From NCBI RefSeq assembly GCF_011383005.1, contig NZ_CP049935.1, positions 2,294,001 through 2,358,000 on the forward strand: a DNA stretch of 64,000 bases. Reading direction: 5' to 3'. The translations under genes and the position numbers were made by a program. Positions 48,381 to 57,370 of the stretch are shown piece after piece. Numbering within the stretch: the stretch's first letter is position 1; each line of letters opens with the position of its first letter. Below the pieces are notes generated by a model. The model had not been told where the DNA came from, searched no databases, and saw nothing but the letters and a program-made list of their open reading frames with translations. The stretch comes from Phycicoccus sp. HDW14 (lineage in GTDB: Bacteria; Actinomycetota; Actinomycetes; Actinomycetales; Dermatophilaceae).

Positions 48381-49094
48381 TCAGACCAGCCGGCGCCCCA
48401 TCGCCCACGCCGTGAGCTCGTGGCGCGAGGAGAGCTGGAGCTTGCGCAGCACCGACGACACGTGCGTCTCGACCGTCTTCACCGAGATGAACAGCTCCTT
48501 GGCCACCTCCTTGTACTGGTAGCCGCGCGCGATGAGGCGCATCACCTCGCGCTCGCGCGCCGAGAGCCGGTCGAGCTCCTCGTCGACCTCGGCGATCTCG
48601 CCGGCCGCGGCCCCGAAGGCGTCGAGCACGAAGCCGGCCAGCCGGGGCGAGAACACCGCGTCGCCGTCGGAGACCCGTCGGATGGCGGTGACCAGGTCGC
48701 GCGCGTTGATCGTCTTCGTCACGTACCCGCGCGCGCCGGCCCGGATGACGGCGATGACGTCCTCGGCGGCGTCCGAGACCGAGAGCGCGAGGAAGCGCAC
48801 CGGAGTGCCGGTGGCCGTCTCGACCCCGACGCAGCCGCGGATGACGTCGCCGCCGCCGTTGCCGGAGCCGCCCGGAAGGTGCACGTCGAGGAGCACGACG
48901 TCGGGGGTCTCCTTGCGGATGACGGCGATGGCGCTGTCGACGTCGGGGGCCTCACCGACGAACTCGCACACCGCTCCCCCGCCGGCCATCGCCTCGGTGA
49001 GCTCGGCGCGCACCCCCGTGCGGAACATCCGGTGGTCGTCGACGAGGACGACCCGGATGGGGGCCGGGGTGGCCGGGGTGCTCTGGCTGGTCAT
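48381..49094 (-). CDS. LuxR/NarL-family response regulator
   Basis: 237 aa. Receiver domain: VVLVDDHRMFRTGVR with acidic pair, phospho-acceptor Asp in VVLLDVHLPGGSGNG, conserved Ser/Lys region in LALSVSD and GYVTKTI. The C-terminal LuxR helix-turn-helix is RLSAREREVMRLIARGYQYK and KTVETHVSSVLRKL. The receiver has an insertion of about 15 residues (GGGAVCEF...), unusual. Coupled to the sensor kinase by ATGA (49094/49091). Confidence 0.9.
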   Translation of the reverse strand: MTSQSTPATPAPIRVVLVDDHRMFRTGVRAELTEAMAGGGAVCEFVGEAPDVDSAIAVIRKETPDVVLLDVHLPGGSGNGGGDVIRGCVGVETATGTPVRFLALSVSDAAEDVIAVIRAGARGYVTKTINARDLVTAIRRVSDGDAVFSPRLAGFVLDAFGAAAGEIAEVDEELDRLSAREREVMRLIARGYQYKEVAKELFISVKTVETHVSSVLRKLQLSSRHELTAWAMGRRLV

Positions 49095-50349
49095 GACTCT
49101 TCTCCTTCGATGGGCGGGAGGCGCAGCTCGACCTCGGTGCCGTCCTCACGCTGCCGGATGCGGGCCGAGCCTCCGTGGCGCTGCATCCGGCCGAGGACGG
49201 ACTGGCGCACACCGAGGCGGTCCTCGGGCACGGTGTCGATGTCGAAGCCCGCGCCGCGGTCGCGGACGAACGCCTCGACGCCACCGGGGCCGATCTCGAC
49301 GTAGGCGGTGACGGGCGGGCTGCCGTGGCGGACGGCGTTGAGCAGCGCCTCGCGCATGGCCCGGGAGAGGGCGGCGCCGTGCTGCTCGAAGGGCCGGTCG
49401 CCGGTCACGACGAGGTCGACGGGGACGCCGTGCAGGTCCTCGACCTCGTGGGCGACCTCGGTGACGGCCGCCGCGAGCGAGGACTGCGAGCCCTGCGGCC
49501 CGTCGTAGAGCCAGGTGCGCAGCTCGCGCTCCTGGGCCCGGGCCAGGCGGGTGACGGCGGCGGGGTCGGCGGACTGGCGCTGGATGAGGGCGAGGGTCTG
49601 GAGCACCGAGTCGTGCAGGTGCGCGGCGATGTCGGCGCGCTCGGTGGCCCGCGCGGCGGCGACCTGCTCGCGCCGCAGGTCGCCCCAGAGCCGGACGGCC
49701 CACGGAGCGGCGAGGATCAGCGCCCCGGCCAGTACCGCGAAGGCCGCCAGCACGGCGTCCCAGAGGACGCTCACCGAGCTGCCGCGGGTGACGAGCACGA
49801 GGATGCCGACGATCGCCAGGACGGTGCCGAGGGCCACGCGCACCCAGCCCATGCCGTCGCGGCCGCCGGTGAGCCAGCGGGAACGCTGCGTCTGGTCGAG
49901 GTTGGACCACGCGACGACCGCACCGACCGCGATGACGAACACCGGGATGAGCACCGACCCGCGCGCCGAGACGCCGACGCCGGGGACGAGCAGCGCGATG
50001 CCCGCGATGACGAGGACGGCACCCGCGGCCAGCAGGACGCTCCAGCGCCGCCGCTCCGACCACGTCGTGGCCGTCAGCGGACCCGAGCCGTCGACCTGGC
50101 CCTCGGGCGTCATCGCCCAGAGGAACAGGTAGGCGGCCACGCCCGCGCCGCCCGAGAGCGCGAGAACGACGAAGGCCACGCGCACGAGCCGGCGGGAGAC
50201 GCCGAGGTGGCGGGCGACGGCGTCGCAGACCCCCGGGGTCCAGCCCCCGAGCGGTCGCGGATGAGGCCCGGACGCGCGGGAACCGGCTCCGGCGCGGGGC
50301 CGGAGTCGGTGCGCACGCGGGTCGCCGCGGGCTCGTAGGGGGTGGGCAC
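49091..50349 (-). CDS. PspC-domain sensor histidine kinase, apparent frameshift
   Basis: 419 aa after correction. N-terminal PspC domain (GGWTPGVCDAVARHLGVSRR and the helix VRVAFVVLALSGGAGVAAYL), further membrane helices (about 100-200), then a NarL-type kinase core: HisKA_3 with the phosphorylated His in DIAAHLHDSVLQTLALIQ and ATPase domain REALLNAVRHGSPP...FVRDRGAGFDID. The break is in the C run 50244-50248, just before PspC. GTG 50349 follows AGGATGGA at good spacing. It faces a PspC-domain protein across 116 bp; senses envelope stress by inference. Confidence 0.85.
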
Positions 50350-50465
50350 GACTCCATCCTGACGCACGGACGGGCCGATGCGGCCCCCTCCCGGGGTCCG
50401 GTCAGGGGGTGCTCAGGGTCGACCCTCATGGCGGCCGTGGGCCGCCCGGCGGGAGAGTGAGTGCC

Positions 50466-51860
50466 ATGACGGACACCTCCACCTCCCAGACCCCGCCCTC
50501 CGGCGGGTCCACCGTCCTCGACGACGGCCTCGAACGCCTCCGCCGCGTCGGCATCCGCCGCGACACCGACCGCCGCTGGTTCGGCGGCGTGTGCGCCGGG
50601 ATCGCGGCCCGCTTCGACGTCGACCCGCTCCTCATCCGCGCCGCGGCCATCGCGCTGACCATCGCCGGCGGCATCGGGCTGCCGCTCTACCTCGTGCTCT
50701 GGCTGTTGCTGCCCGACCGCGGCGGCGAGATCCTCGGCGAGCGCGCGCTGCGCCACGGTGACGCCTGGGCCATCGTCCTCGCGGTGCTCGCCGGCGTCGT
50801 CGTCCTCGGCGCCCTCGTGTCCATCGGCTCGGGAGGCGACGCCTGGGGCGGCTCGTTCTGGCTGCTCATCCCGGTCGGACTCGTCGTCTGGGTGCTCGCC
50901 ACCCGCAGCCGCTCCCCGCGCCCCACGCCGTGGGCCGCCCAGACCGCCTACCCACCGCCCCCACCCCCCGGAGGTACCCCGATGTCGGCTCCGTCGACCC
51001 CCTACGCCGCGTCCGCCGGCCCCGCGCCCACCGCCCCGCCCGCCGGCTACCGCCACCCGCCGACCCCGTACGGCCAGCCCACCGCACCGTACGGGTCCGT
51101 ACCCCCGCAGGGTCAGTACGGCCAGCCCGGCCCCTACGGCGGCACCCCCACACCGCCCGTCCCGCCGCGGCCGATCGCCCCGCAGCCCCCGCCCGTCCCG
51201 CCGGCTCCGCGCCGGCGTCGCCCCAGCGGCTTCGTCGGACTGGTCACCCTCGGGCTGGTCATCGCCCTCGTCGGGCTCGGTGTGGCCGTCGCCGACCCCC
51301 TGGGCTTCTCCGGTGAGCCGGTCGTGCTCGGCCTGGCCCTGGCCCTCGCCGGCGCCTCGGCCGTCGTCCTCGGGCTCGGCGCCACCGGGCGGGCCTCCGG
51401 GTTCAGCGGCTTCCTCGTCATCGTCCTCGGGCTGACCACGGTCTTCGCCACGCTGGTCTCGCACATCCCCACGACCAACGGCATGGGTGACCGCGTCTGG
51501 ACGCCCACCACCACCAGCCTGCCGGCGACCTACCACCTCGGGGTCGGGGACGCCCAGCTCGACCTGGCCGGGCTGGCGACGCTCGAGGCAGGCGCCACGC
51601 CGGCGACCATCGACGTCAGCCTCGGCGCCGGCGAGCTGCGGGTCGTCGTGCCCGAGGGCCTCGACGTCCGCGTCGAGAACCAGGTCGGCGTCGGCGACGT
51701 CTCCCACGAGGTGCGCACCGCCACCGGTGGCACGACGACGGTCGACGACCGCTCCGGCACCGACTACACCCAGGACGTCACCATCGGCGACGGCACCCCC
51801 GTGCTCGTCGTCTCGGCCGAGATCGGCATCGGCGACGTCGTCATCATCGAGGAGAGCTGA
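50466..51860 (+). CDS. PspC-domain membrane protein with LiaF-like C-terminus
   Basis: 464 aa. N-terminal PspC domain (RRWFGGVCAGIAARFDVDPLLIRAA followed by a helix), a second helix pair, a long Pro/Gly/Tyr-rich cytoplasmic linker (about residues 165-255), two more hydrophobic spans, then a C-terminal region with LGAGELRVVVPEGLDVRV and VGVGDVSHEV, as in LiaF-type 'cell wall-active antibiotic response' domains. Divergent to the PspC kinase, it probably belongs to the same envelope-stress circuit. Confidence 0.85.
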   Translation: MTDTSTSQTPPSGGSTVLDDGLERLRRVGIRRDTDRRWFGGVCAGIAARFDVDPLLIRAAAIALTIAGGIGLPLYLVLWLLLPDRGGEILGERALRHGDAWAIVLAVLAGVVVLGALVSIGSGGDAWGGSFWLLIPVGLVVWVLATRSRSPRPTPWAAQTAYPPPPPPGGTPMSAPSTPYAASAGPAPTAPPAGYRHPPTPYGQPTAPYGSVPPQGQYGQPGPYGGTPTPPVPPRPIAPQPPPVPPAPRRRRPSGFVGLVTLGLVIALVGLGVAVADPLGFSGEPVVLGLALALAGASAVVLGLGATGRASGFSGFLVIVLGLTTVFATLVSHIPTTNGMGDRVWTPTTTSLPATYHLGVGDAQLDLAGLATLEAGATPATIDVSLGAGELRVVVPEGLDVRVENQVGVGDVSHEVRTATGGTTTVDDRSGTDYTQDVTIGDGTPVLVVSAEIGIGDVVIIEES

Positions 51861-51862
51861 GC

Positions 51863-52237
51863 ATGACCACCGACGACAGCACCCGCCCCCTGAGCGCCGA
51901 CCTCGGCCTCGAGGACCGCGACGAGGACACCGCCCCCGACGCGACGGACACCACCGCCACGACGACGGCCGTCCCGACCGCCACCACTCCGGCGGCGCCG
52001 ACCGCCACGACCGCCCCCGCGGCGCCCACCGGCCCCCGGTACCGGTCGGGTCCGGCACCCTTCGCCCTGCTGCTCGGCATCCTCGGGCTGCTGACCGCCG
52101 GCGCGGTGCTCGTCACCGAGCTGACCGACGTCTCGGTCCCGTGGAGCGACCTCGGGCCGTGGACCATCGTCGGCGGCGGCGCGCTCGTGCTGCTCGTCGG
52201 CCTCGTCGGCCTGCGCAGCAGCCGCAGCCAGGACTGA
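51863..52237 (+). CDS. Small membrane protein with Thr/Ala/Pro-rich N-terminus, 124 aa
   Basis: A disordered N-terminus (about residues 1-62, Asp/Thr/Ala/Pro-rich) is followed by two predicted helices (PFALLLGILGLLTAGAVLVT and TIVGGGALVLLVGLVGL). No recognised domain. ATG 51863 is two bases after the PspC gene's stop, so it is a co-transcribed partner of the PspC/LiaF-like protein. Confidence 0.72.
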   Translation: MTTDDSTRPLSADLGLEDRDEDTAPDATDTTATTTAVPTATTPAAPTATTAPAAPTGPRYRSGPAPFALLLGILGLLTAGAVLVTELTDVSVPWSDLGPWTIVGGGALVLLVGLVGLRSSRSQD

Positions 52238-52255
52238 CGCCGGGCGCCCCCCGCG

Positions 52256-52940
52256 TCAGGACTGCGGCCAGGTCCCCGGCACCGGCACACCCGCGACGCG
52301 CAGCGCCGCCGGGATGCTCGCCACGACGGGCACCCGGTCGAGGTCCTCGAGGGGGACCCACCGCGCGTCGGACGTCGACCCGCCCACGTCATGGACGACG
52401 GGGCGGGTCGGCTGCGCGCAGCGGGCCGTGTGCACGAGCCGGACGGCGTGGTAGTCCTCGGGTCCGCGCTCGGACCGGCCGACCCAGTGCTGGGTCATGA
52501 CGTCGACGAACTCGACGTCGTCGACGTGCTGGCCGGTCTCCTCGAGCACCTCGCGGACCACCGCCCCGGCGGCCGTCTCGCCCGGCTCCAGGCCGCCCCC
52601 GGCAGGTTCCAGCGGCCCGCCGCCCCGGTGCGGGGGCGAGCTGGGTCAGCAGCAGCCGCTCGTCGGCCACGACGACGGCGTAGGCCGCGACGCGCTGGTG
52701 GGGCCGGACGCCGGCCGCCTCCTCGGTGTCGAGCCCCGGTCCGTGCGGGCCGGGGCGCCCGCGCAGCGGCGTGACGGCCACGACCTCGAAGCGCAGCACG
52801 AGCCGGCCGAGCACCCCCTCCACCCCGGTGCTGCGCCCGCTCCATCCGCGCACGGAGAGCCCGACCACCGGGTCCTCGCCGTGCTCCAGCGGGAACTCGA
52901 CGACGGTGGCGCCGGCCCGCTCACCCCGGACGACGATCAC
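52256..52940 (-). CDS. NUDIX hydrolase, two apparent frameshifts
   Basis: 228 aa after two corrections. The Nudix box is GLEPGETAAGAVVREVLEET, preceded by RTGAAGRWNLPGG. The upstream part (residues 1-90) carries a beta-strand-rich segment (GATVVEFPLEHGEDPVVGLS) not usual for simple Nudix. Breaks lie in G run 52632-52636 and C run 52596-52600, only 36 bp apart. The family hydrolyses nucleoside diphosphate derivatives; substrate unknown. GTG 52940 overlaps the glycosyltransferase stop (GTGA). Confidence 0.8.
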
Positions 52941-54067
52941 CCCGGCGCCCCCGCCCGGCGGTACTCGGCGACGGTGGCCGCGATGGTGCTCGCCCAGTCC
53001 TGGCGCGGCGGGTCCGCGCGCAGGTGGGTCCGCATCCGCTCGCGCAGCCCGGGGTCGGCGGCCAGCCGGGCGAGGGCCTGCGCGACGCCGGCGTCGGAGT
53101 CGGCGAGCAGGCCGTCGAGCCCGTCGGTGACGACGTCGTCCACCCCGGTGCCGCGCGGTGCGACGACCGGCAGCCCCGCGGCCCGGGCCTCGAGCGCGGC
53201 GATGCCGAAGGCCTCGAGCCGAGCGGTCGAGGCGTAGAGGTCGCCGGAGTGGTGCATCCGGCGCAGGCCCTCGCGGTCGAGCCGGCCGGGCAGCGACACC
53301 CAGTCCATCCCCCGGGCTCGCAGGTAGCCCTCCATGGCCCGGCGCTGCGGACCCTCCCCGGCGAGGGTCGCCCGCAGCGGCACGGAGGGGTCGAGGAGGC
53401 GGCGCGCCTCGTGGAGGGCACCGAGCAGCGCGAGCGGCCGCTTGCGGTTGACGAGCCGCAGGGCCGAGACGACGTGGACCCCGTCGGCCGGGTCGCGCGG
53501 CGGGGCGTCGGCGTCCGGCGCCCACCACCGGGCGTCGATGCCGTTGTTGAGGACGGCCACCTCGACGTCGCCGGCCGCCGCCCGCACGCGGCCGGCCGCC
53601 ATCGTCGACACCGCGCTGAGCGCCACGCCGCGACGCGCCCAGCGGCCGAGGTGTCCCGCGACCCGGAACAGGGGCGCCGAGCGGTCGATGACGCAGTGGA
53701 ACGTGGCGGCCACGGGGAGGCCGGCGGACAGGGACGTCCGGACGAGGTCGGTGGCGAACGGGCTGACCACTCCGAGGTGCGCGTGGGCCACGTCGAAGGC
53801 CCCGGCGTCGAGCCGGCGTCGCACCTCGCGGGGCGCGAAGGGGTTGACGGGCACCCCGTTCGGCAGCGGGATGGCCATCCGGTGCACGACGACGCCGTCC
53901 TCCTCGACGGTCCGCGCGCCGTGCCGTTCGCCGTGCGGTCCGGTGGTCGCCGTGAACACCTCGACCTCGTGCCCGTCACCCGCGAGCCGGTGGGCGAGGT
54001 CGTGCACCTGCCGCTCGATCCCGCCGAGCCGGGGCGGGTAGCAGTCCGACAGGAGGGCGACCTTCAC
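52937..54067 (-). CDS. GT4-family glycosyltransferase
   Basis: 376 aa, starting at GTG 54067 (VKVALLSDCYPPRLGGIERQ), the typical GT-B N-terminus with a Gly-rich loop; an upstream ATG at 54085 is less like the family. The GT4 donor-binding motif occurs in EAFGIAALEARAAGLPVVAP (near residue 300), and sugar-nucleotide recognition in LAGEGPQRRAMEG. It transfers a sugar from an activated donor to an unknown lipid or glycan. Followed by Nudix, and facing the PIG-L gene across 36 bp; this cluster may build a glycoconjugate. Confidence 0.85.
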   Translation of the reverse strand: MKVALLSDCYPPRLGGIERQVHDLAHRLAGDGHEVEVFTATTGPHGERHGARTVEEDGVVVHRMAIPLPNGVPVNPFAPREVRRRLDAGAFDVAHAHLGVVSPFATDLVRTSLSAGLPVAATFHCVIDRSAPLFRVAGHLGRWARRGVALSAVSTMAAGRVRAAAGDVEVAVLNNGIDARWWAPDADAPPRDPADGVHVVSALRLVNRKRPLALLGALHEARRLLDPSVPLRATLAGEGPQRRAMEGYLRARGMDWVSLPGRLDREGLRRMHHSGDLYASTARLEAFGIAALEARAAGLPVVAPRGTGVDDVVTDGLDGLLADSDAGVAQALARLAADPGLRERMRTHLRADPPRQDWASTIAATVAEYRRAGAPG

Positions 54068-54103
54068 GAGGGTCCACCCTGCCATGCGAGAGGATGGCCG
54101 ACG

Positions 54104-54952
54104 ATGTCCCGCACGCTCGTGGCGTTCCACGCCCACCCCGACGACGAGGCCCTGCTCACCGCGGGCACGATGGCCCGTGCCGCCGCCGAGGGGCACCGCG
54201 TCGTCCTCGTGCTCGCGACCGACGGCGGGGCCGGCCTGGCGGCCGAGGACCTGCGCCGCGACGGGGCCCTGGGCACCCGCCGCCTCGCCGAGGCCGAGCG
54301 CTCGGCCGCGGCCCTCGGGGTGGCCCGCGTCGAGTGGCTCGGGTACGCCGACAGCGGCTCCGGACCCGAGCCCGAGCCGGACGCCCCGGGCGTCGTGCGC
54401 TTCTGCCGGGCCCCGCTCGAGGAGGCCGCCGAGCGGCTGGCCGCGGTGCTGCGCACCGAGCGGGCCGACGTCCTGCTGTCCTACGACGCCAACGGCGGGT
54501 ACGGCCACCGCGACCACCGGCGTGTGCACGAGGTGGCCGCACGGGCCGCCGAGATCGCCGGCACCCCCCGCGTCCTCGAGGCCACCGTCCCCCGCGACAC
54601 GATCGTGCGGGCCATCCGGCTCGCCGCGCGGGTCTACCGGTTCCCGGCCGAGTTCGACCCCACGAGCTTCGAGCGGGCCTTCACCGCGCGGGCCGACATC
54701 ACCCACCGGGTCGACGTGCGCCAGCACGTGCGGGCCAAGCGCGCCTCGATGCGGGCGCACGCCTCGCAGGCCACCGGGGGCGGGGCCGCCGAGGTCGGCG
54801 CGGGCGGCCAGACCGGCGACCGGACCCTGGGGGTGTTCCTCCGCATCCCCCGACCCCTCTACGATCTGGTGTTCGGTCGCGAGTGGTTCCGCGACCCCAC
54901 GAGAGCACCAGGGGGATCCGTGAGCACCGACGTCTTCGAGGGCCTGCCGTGA
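54104..54952 (+). CDS. PIG-L/LmbE-family deacetylase
   Basis: 282 aa. Zinc-binding motif AHPDDEALLTAG near residue 10 and the second His in GHRDHRRVHEVA near residue 146 identify PIG-L/LmbE N-acetylglucosaminyl-lipid/thiol deacetylases. Candidate activities include MshB-like (mycothiol) or Mca-like, but the sequence does not separate these. It shares GTGA with the following membrane protein and sits opposite a glycosyltransferase, consistent with glycolipid synthesis. Confidence 0.85.
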   Translation: MSRTLVAFHAHPDDEALLTAGTMARAAAEGHRVVLVLATDGGAGLAAEDLRRDGALGTRRLAEAERSAAALGVARVEWLGYADSGSGPEPEPDAPGVVRFCRAPLEEAAERLAAVLRTERADVLLSYDANGGYGHRDHRRVHEVAARAAEIAGTPRVLEATVPRDTIVRAIRLAARVYRFPAEFDPTSFERAFTARADITHRVDVRQHVRAKRASMRAHASQATGGGAAEVGAGGQTGDRTLGVFLRIPRPLYDLVFGREWFRDPTRAPGGSVSTDVFEGLP

Positions 54953-56022
54953 GGGCGGCCGGCGTGCAGGTGCCGACGCACACCCGCCAGCTGGTGCAGT
55001 TCGGGCTCGGCCTGGCCCTGGCCGTCGTGCTGCTCGTGTGGGGCCTCCCGCACTTCGCGAAGACCTCGTGGGGCGACATCTGGGACGTCATCCGCAGCGT
55101 GCCGCCCCTGCACGTCGTCGGCTTCCAGGTCCTCATGCTCGTCGGGCTGTACTGCTACACGTTCACCTTCACCGGGTCGCTGCGCGGGCTGACCCACGGC
55201 AAGGCCCTGATCATCAACCTCTGCGGGTCCTCGGTGTCCAACCTGCTGCCCGGTGGCGGCGCGGTCGGGCTCGCGGCGACCTACGCGATGTGCCGCTCGT
55301 GGGGCTTCTCGCGCCGGGCCACCTCGACGTCGGCCATCGTCACCGGCGTCTGGAACGTCCTGGCCCGCATCGCCCTGCCGGTCGTGGCCATCCTCGTGCT
55401 CATGGTCGGCGGGGTCACGCTGCCCAAGGCCCTCACCGACCTGGCGATCGCGGGGTCGCTCACCGGGCTCGGGGTCATCGGCGTCATCACCGGGATGCTG
55501 GCCAGCGAGCGGGTCGCCCAGCGGCTCGGGGGTGTCCTCGACCGGCTCATCGGGCCGATGGTGCGCCGTCGGCGCCCGGAGACGACGATGAGCGTCGAGG
55601 ACCTCGTGCGCGACCTGCGCAGCCGGATCATCGACGTCGTCCGCTGGCGCTGGTGGTCGATGACGCTCGGCATGGTCGGGTTCTTCGGCGCCTACTACGT
55701 CCTCTTCGTCCTCGTGATGCGCGAGACCGGCGTCATGCTGCCGCTCAACCTGCTCTTCGCGGCCTACGCCATCGGCAGGCTCCTCACCGCGGTCGGCATC
55801 ACGCCGGGCGGGGTCGGGGTCACCGAGGTCGCGACGACGACCGTCCTCGTCGGCTGGGGTGCCGGCAGCGCCGAGGCCACCGCCGGCGTCGTCCTCTTCT
55901 CGCTCATCACCCACCTCATGGAGGTGCCGCTCGGCGGGCTCGGGTGGCTCCTGTGGTCGGTCAGCGCCAAGAGCGAGCCGCCGCGCGAGGGCGAGGAGCC
56001 GGTCTTCGCCGGTCGGGCCTGA
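54949..56022 (+). CDS. Lysylphosphatidylglycerol synthase TM / flippase-like (UPF0104) membrane protein
   Basis: 357 aa, starting at GTG 54949 in the stop overlap. About eight hydrophobic spans with the family's conserved region GSSVSNLLPGGGAVGLAATY (near residue 85) and GITPGGVGVTEVATTTVL (near 280). The UPF0104/AglD-type domain is found in the membrane part of MprF and in glycolipid flippases. Its association with a PIG-L enzyme and glycosyltransferase suggests a role in lipid or polyprenyl transport. Confidence 0.82.
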   Translation: MRAAGVQVPTHTRQLVQFGLGLALAVVLLVWGLPHFAKTSWGDIWDVIRSVPPLHVVGFQVLMLVGLYCYTFTFTGSLRGLTHGKALIINLCGSSVSNLLPGGGAVGLAATYAMCRSWGFSRRATSTSAIVTGVWNVLARIALPVVAILVLMVGGVTLPKALTDLAIAGSLTGLGVIGVITGMLASERVAQRLGGVLDRLIGPMVRRRRPETTMSVEDLVRDLRSRIIDVVRWRWWSMTLGMVGFFGAYYVLFVLVMRETGVMLPLNLLFAAYAIGRLLTAVGITPGGVGVTEVATTTVLVGWGAGSAEATAGVVLFSLITHLMEVPLGGLGWLLWSVSAKSEPPREGEEPVFAGRA

Positions 56023-56058
56023 CGGCTCGCCCCGATCTCCGACCGGGCCCGCTCGGGA

Positions 56059-57327
56059 TCAGCCGGCGAGGAAGGCCGCGACCGCTCCGTGCAGCGCGGC
56101 GAGGTCGTCGAGGTGCACGAGCTCGCGGGTCGAGTGCATCGAGAGCAGCCCGACGCCGATGTCGACGGTGGGGATGCCGAGCCGGGTCGCCGCGATCGGG
56201 CCGATCGTCGAGCCGCCCGCGATGGTGTTCGGGTTGACGTAGTGCTGGAACGGCACACCGGCGCGCTCGCAGGCCGCGGCCCACAGCGCCTCGCCCCGGG
56301 CCTCGGTCGTGTAGCGCTGGCGGGCGTTGACCTTGAGCAGCGGGCCGCCACCGGGGCGGGGGCGGTTCGTCGGGTCGTGCTTCTCGGGGTGCCCGGGGTG
56401 CACGAGGTGGCCGGCGTCGCTGGAGAGCAGCCACGACGCACGGAAGGCCCGGGCCGCCTCCGAGCGGGAGGCGCCGAGCCCCTCCTGCACGCGGCGGAGC
56501 ACGTCCTCGAGGAAGGGCCCGCCCGCGCCGGTCACCGACGCCGAGCCCACCTCCTCGTGGTCGAACGCGGCGAGGACCGGGATGTGGGTGGCGTCGGCCG
56601 GGGTGTCGAGCAGGCCGAGCAGCCCCGCGTGGACGCTCGTGAGGTTGTCCATCCGCCACGAGGCGAGCAGGTCCTCGCGGGCCCCGATGCGCGCCGGCGC
56701 CTGGGTGTCGGCGAGGTACAGGTCCCACGCGACGGCGTCGCCGACGAGCTCGCGCAGCCAGTGCGAGGGGTCCGCGGCGTCGGGGCCGTCGGCGGCCCCG
56801 ACGACCGGCGAGAGGTGGCGCTGGACGTCCGGGGCGAAGCCGTCGTTGACCGCGCGGTCGAGGTGGATGGCCACGTGCGGGATGCGCGCCACCGGACCCG
56901 AGCGCACCAGCCGGACGCCGCCGTCGGCGTCGACGACGCGCCCGGCGACGGCGAGGTCGCGGTCGAACCAGGACGGGAACGTCGGGCCGCCGTACACCTC
57001 GACGTTGAGGCGCTCCCAGCCGTGCTCGCGCACCACCGGGTTCGGCTTGAGCCGGAAGGTCGGGCTGTCGGTGTGCGCCCCGAGGATGCGGAAGGGGGTC
57101 GTGGGACCGGCTCCGGTCGGCACCCGCCAGGCGATGACGGCGCCGTCGCGCACGACGACGTAGGCGCCCGGGTCGGCCGGCCACGCGACGGCCTCGTCGA
57201 GCTCGGTGAACCCCTCGGCGACGAGGCGGTCGCGGGCCACGGCGGCGGCGTGGAAGGCCGTCGGGGACGCGGTGACGTACTCGGCGAACGCGGTGGCCAG
57301 GGTGTCGCGGGCGGCGGCGGTGCTCAT
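56059..57327 (-). CDS. M18-family aspartyl aminopeptidase
   Basis: 422 aa, intact. Zinc ligands appear in GAHTDSPTFRLKP (near residue 83), RLDNLTS-like SWRMDNLTSVHAG, AAFDHEEVGSASVTGAGG (near 240) and HYVNPNTIAGGSTIGP (near 360), with the terminal GLLSMHSTRELVHLDD. M18 enzymes remove N-terminal acidic residues. Close to the usual length. No close operon partner; the upstream gene is convergent. Confidence 0.9.
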   Translation of the reverse strand: MSTAAARDTLATAFAEYVTASPTAFHAAAVARDRLVAEGFTELDEAVAWPADPGAYVVVRDGAVIAWRVPTGAGPTTPFRILGAHTDSPTFRLKPNPVVREHGWERLNVEVYGGPTFPSWFDRDLAVAGRVVDADGGVRLVRSGPVARIPHVAIHLDRAVNDGFAPDVQRHLSPVVGAADGPDAADPSHWLRELVGDAVAWDLYLADTQAPARIGAREDLLASWRMDNLTSVHAGLLGLLDTPADATHIPVLAAFDHEEVGSASVTGAGGPFLEDVLRRVQEGLGASRSEAARAFRASWLLSSDAGHLVHPGHPEKHDPTNRPRPGGGPLLKVNARQRYTTEARGEALWAAACERAGVPFQHYVNPNTIAGGSTIGPIAATRLGIPTVDIGVGLLSMHSTRELVHLDDLAALHGAVAAFLAG

Positions 57328-57370
57328 CCGGCCATCCTGTCAGCCGGCTGCCCGTGCCGGGCGCTCGGGC

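Noticed and set aside
4491-52636. Programmed frameshifting or widespread pseudogenes
   Set aside because: The breaks are scattered over unrelated genes, all one-base losses mostly at G/C runs, and lack slippery-site plus pseudoknot patterns. Sequence error explains them better.
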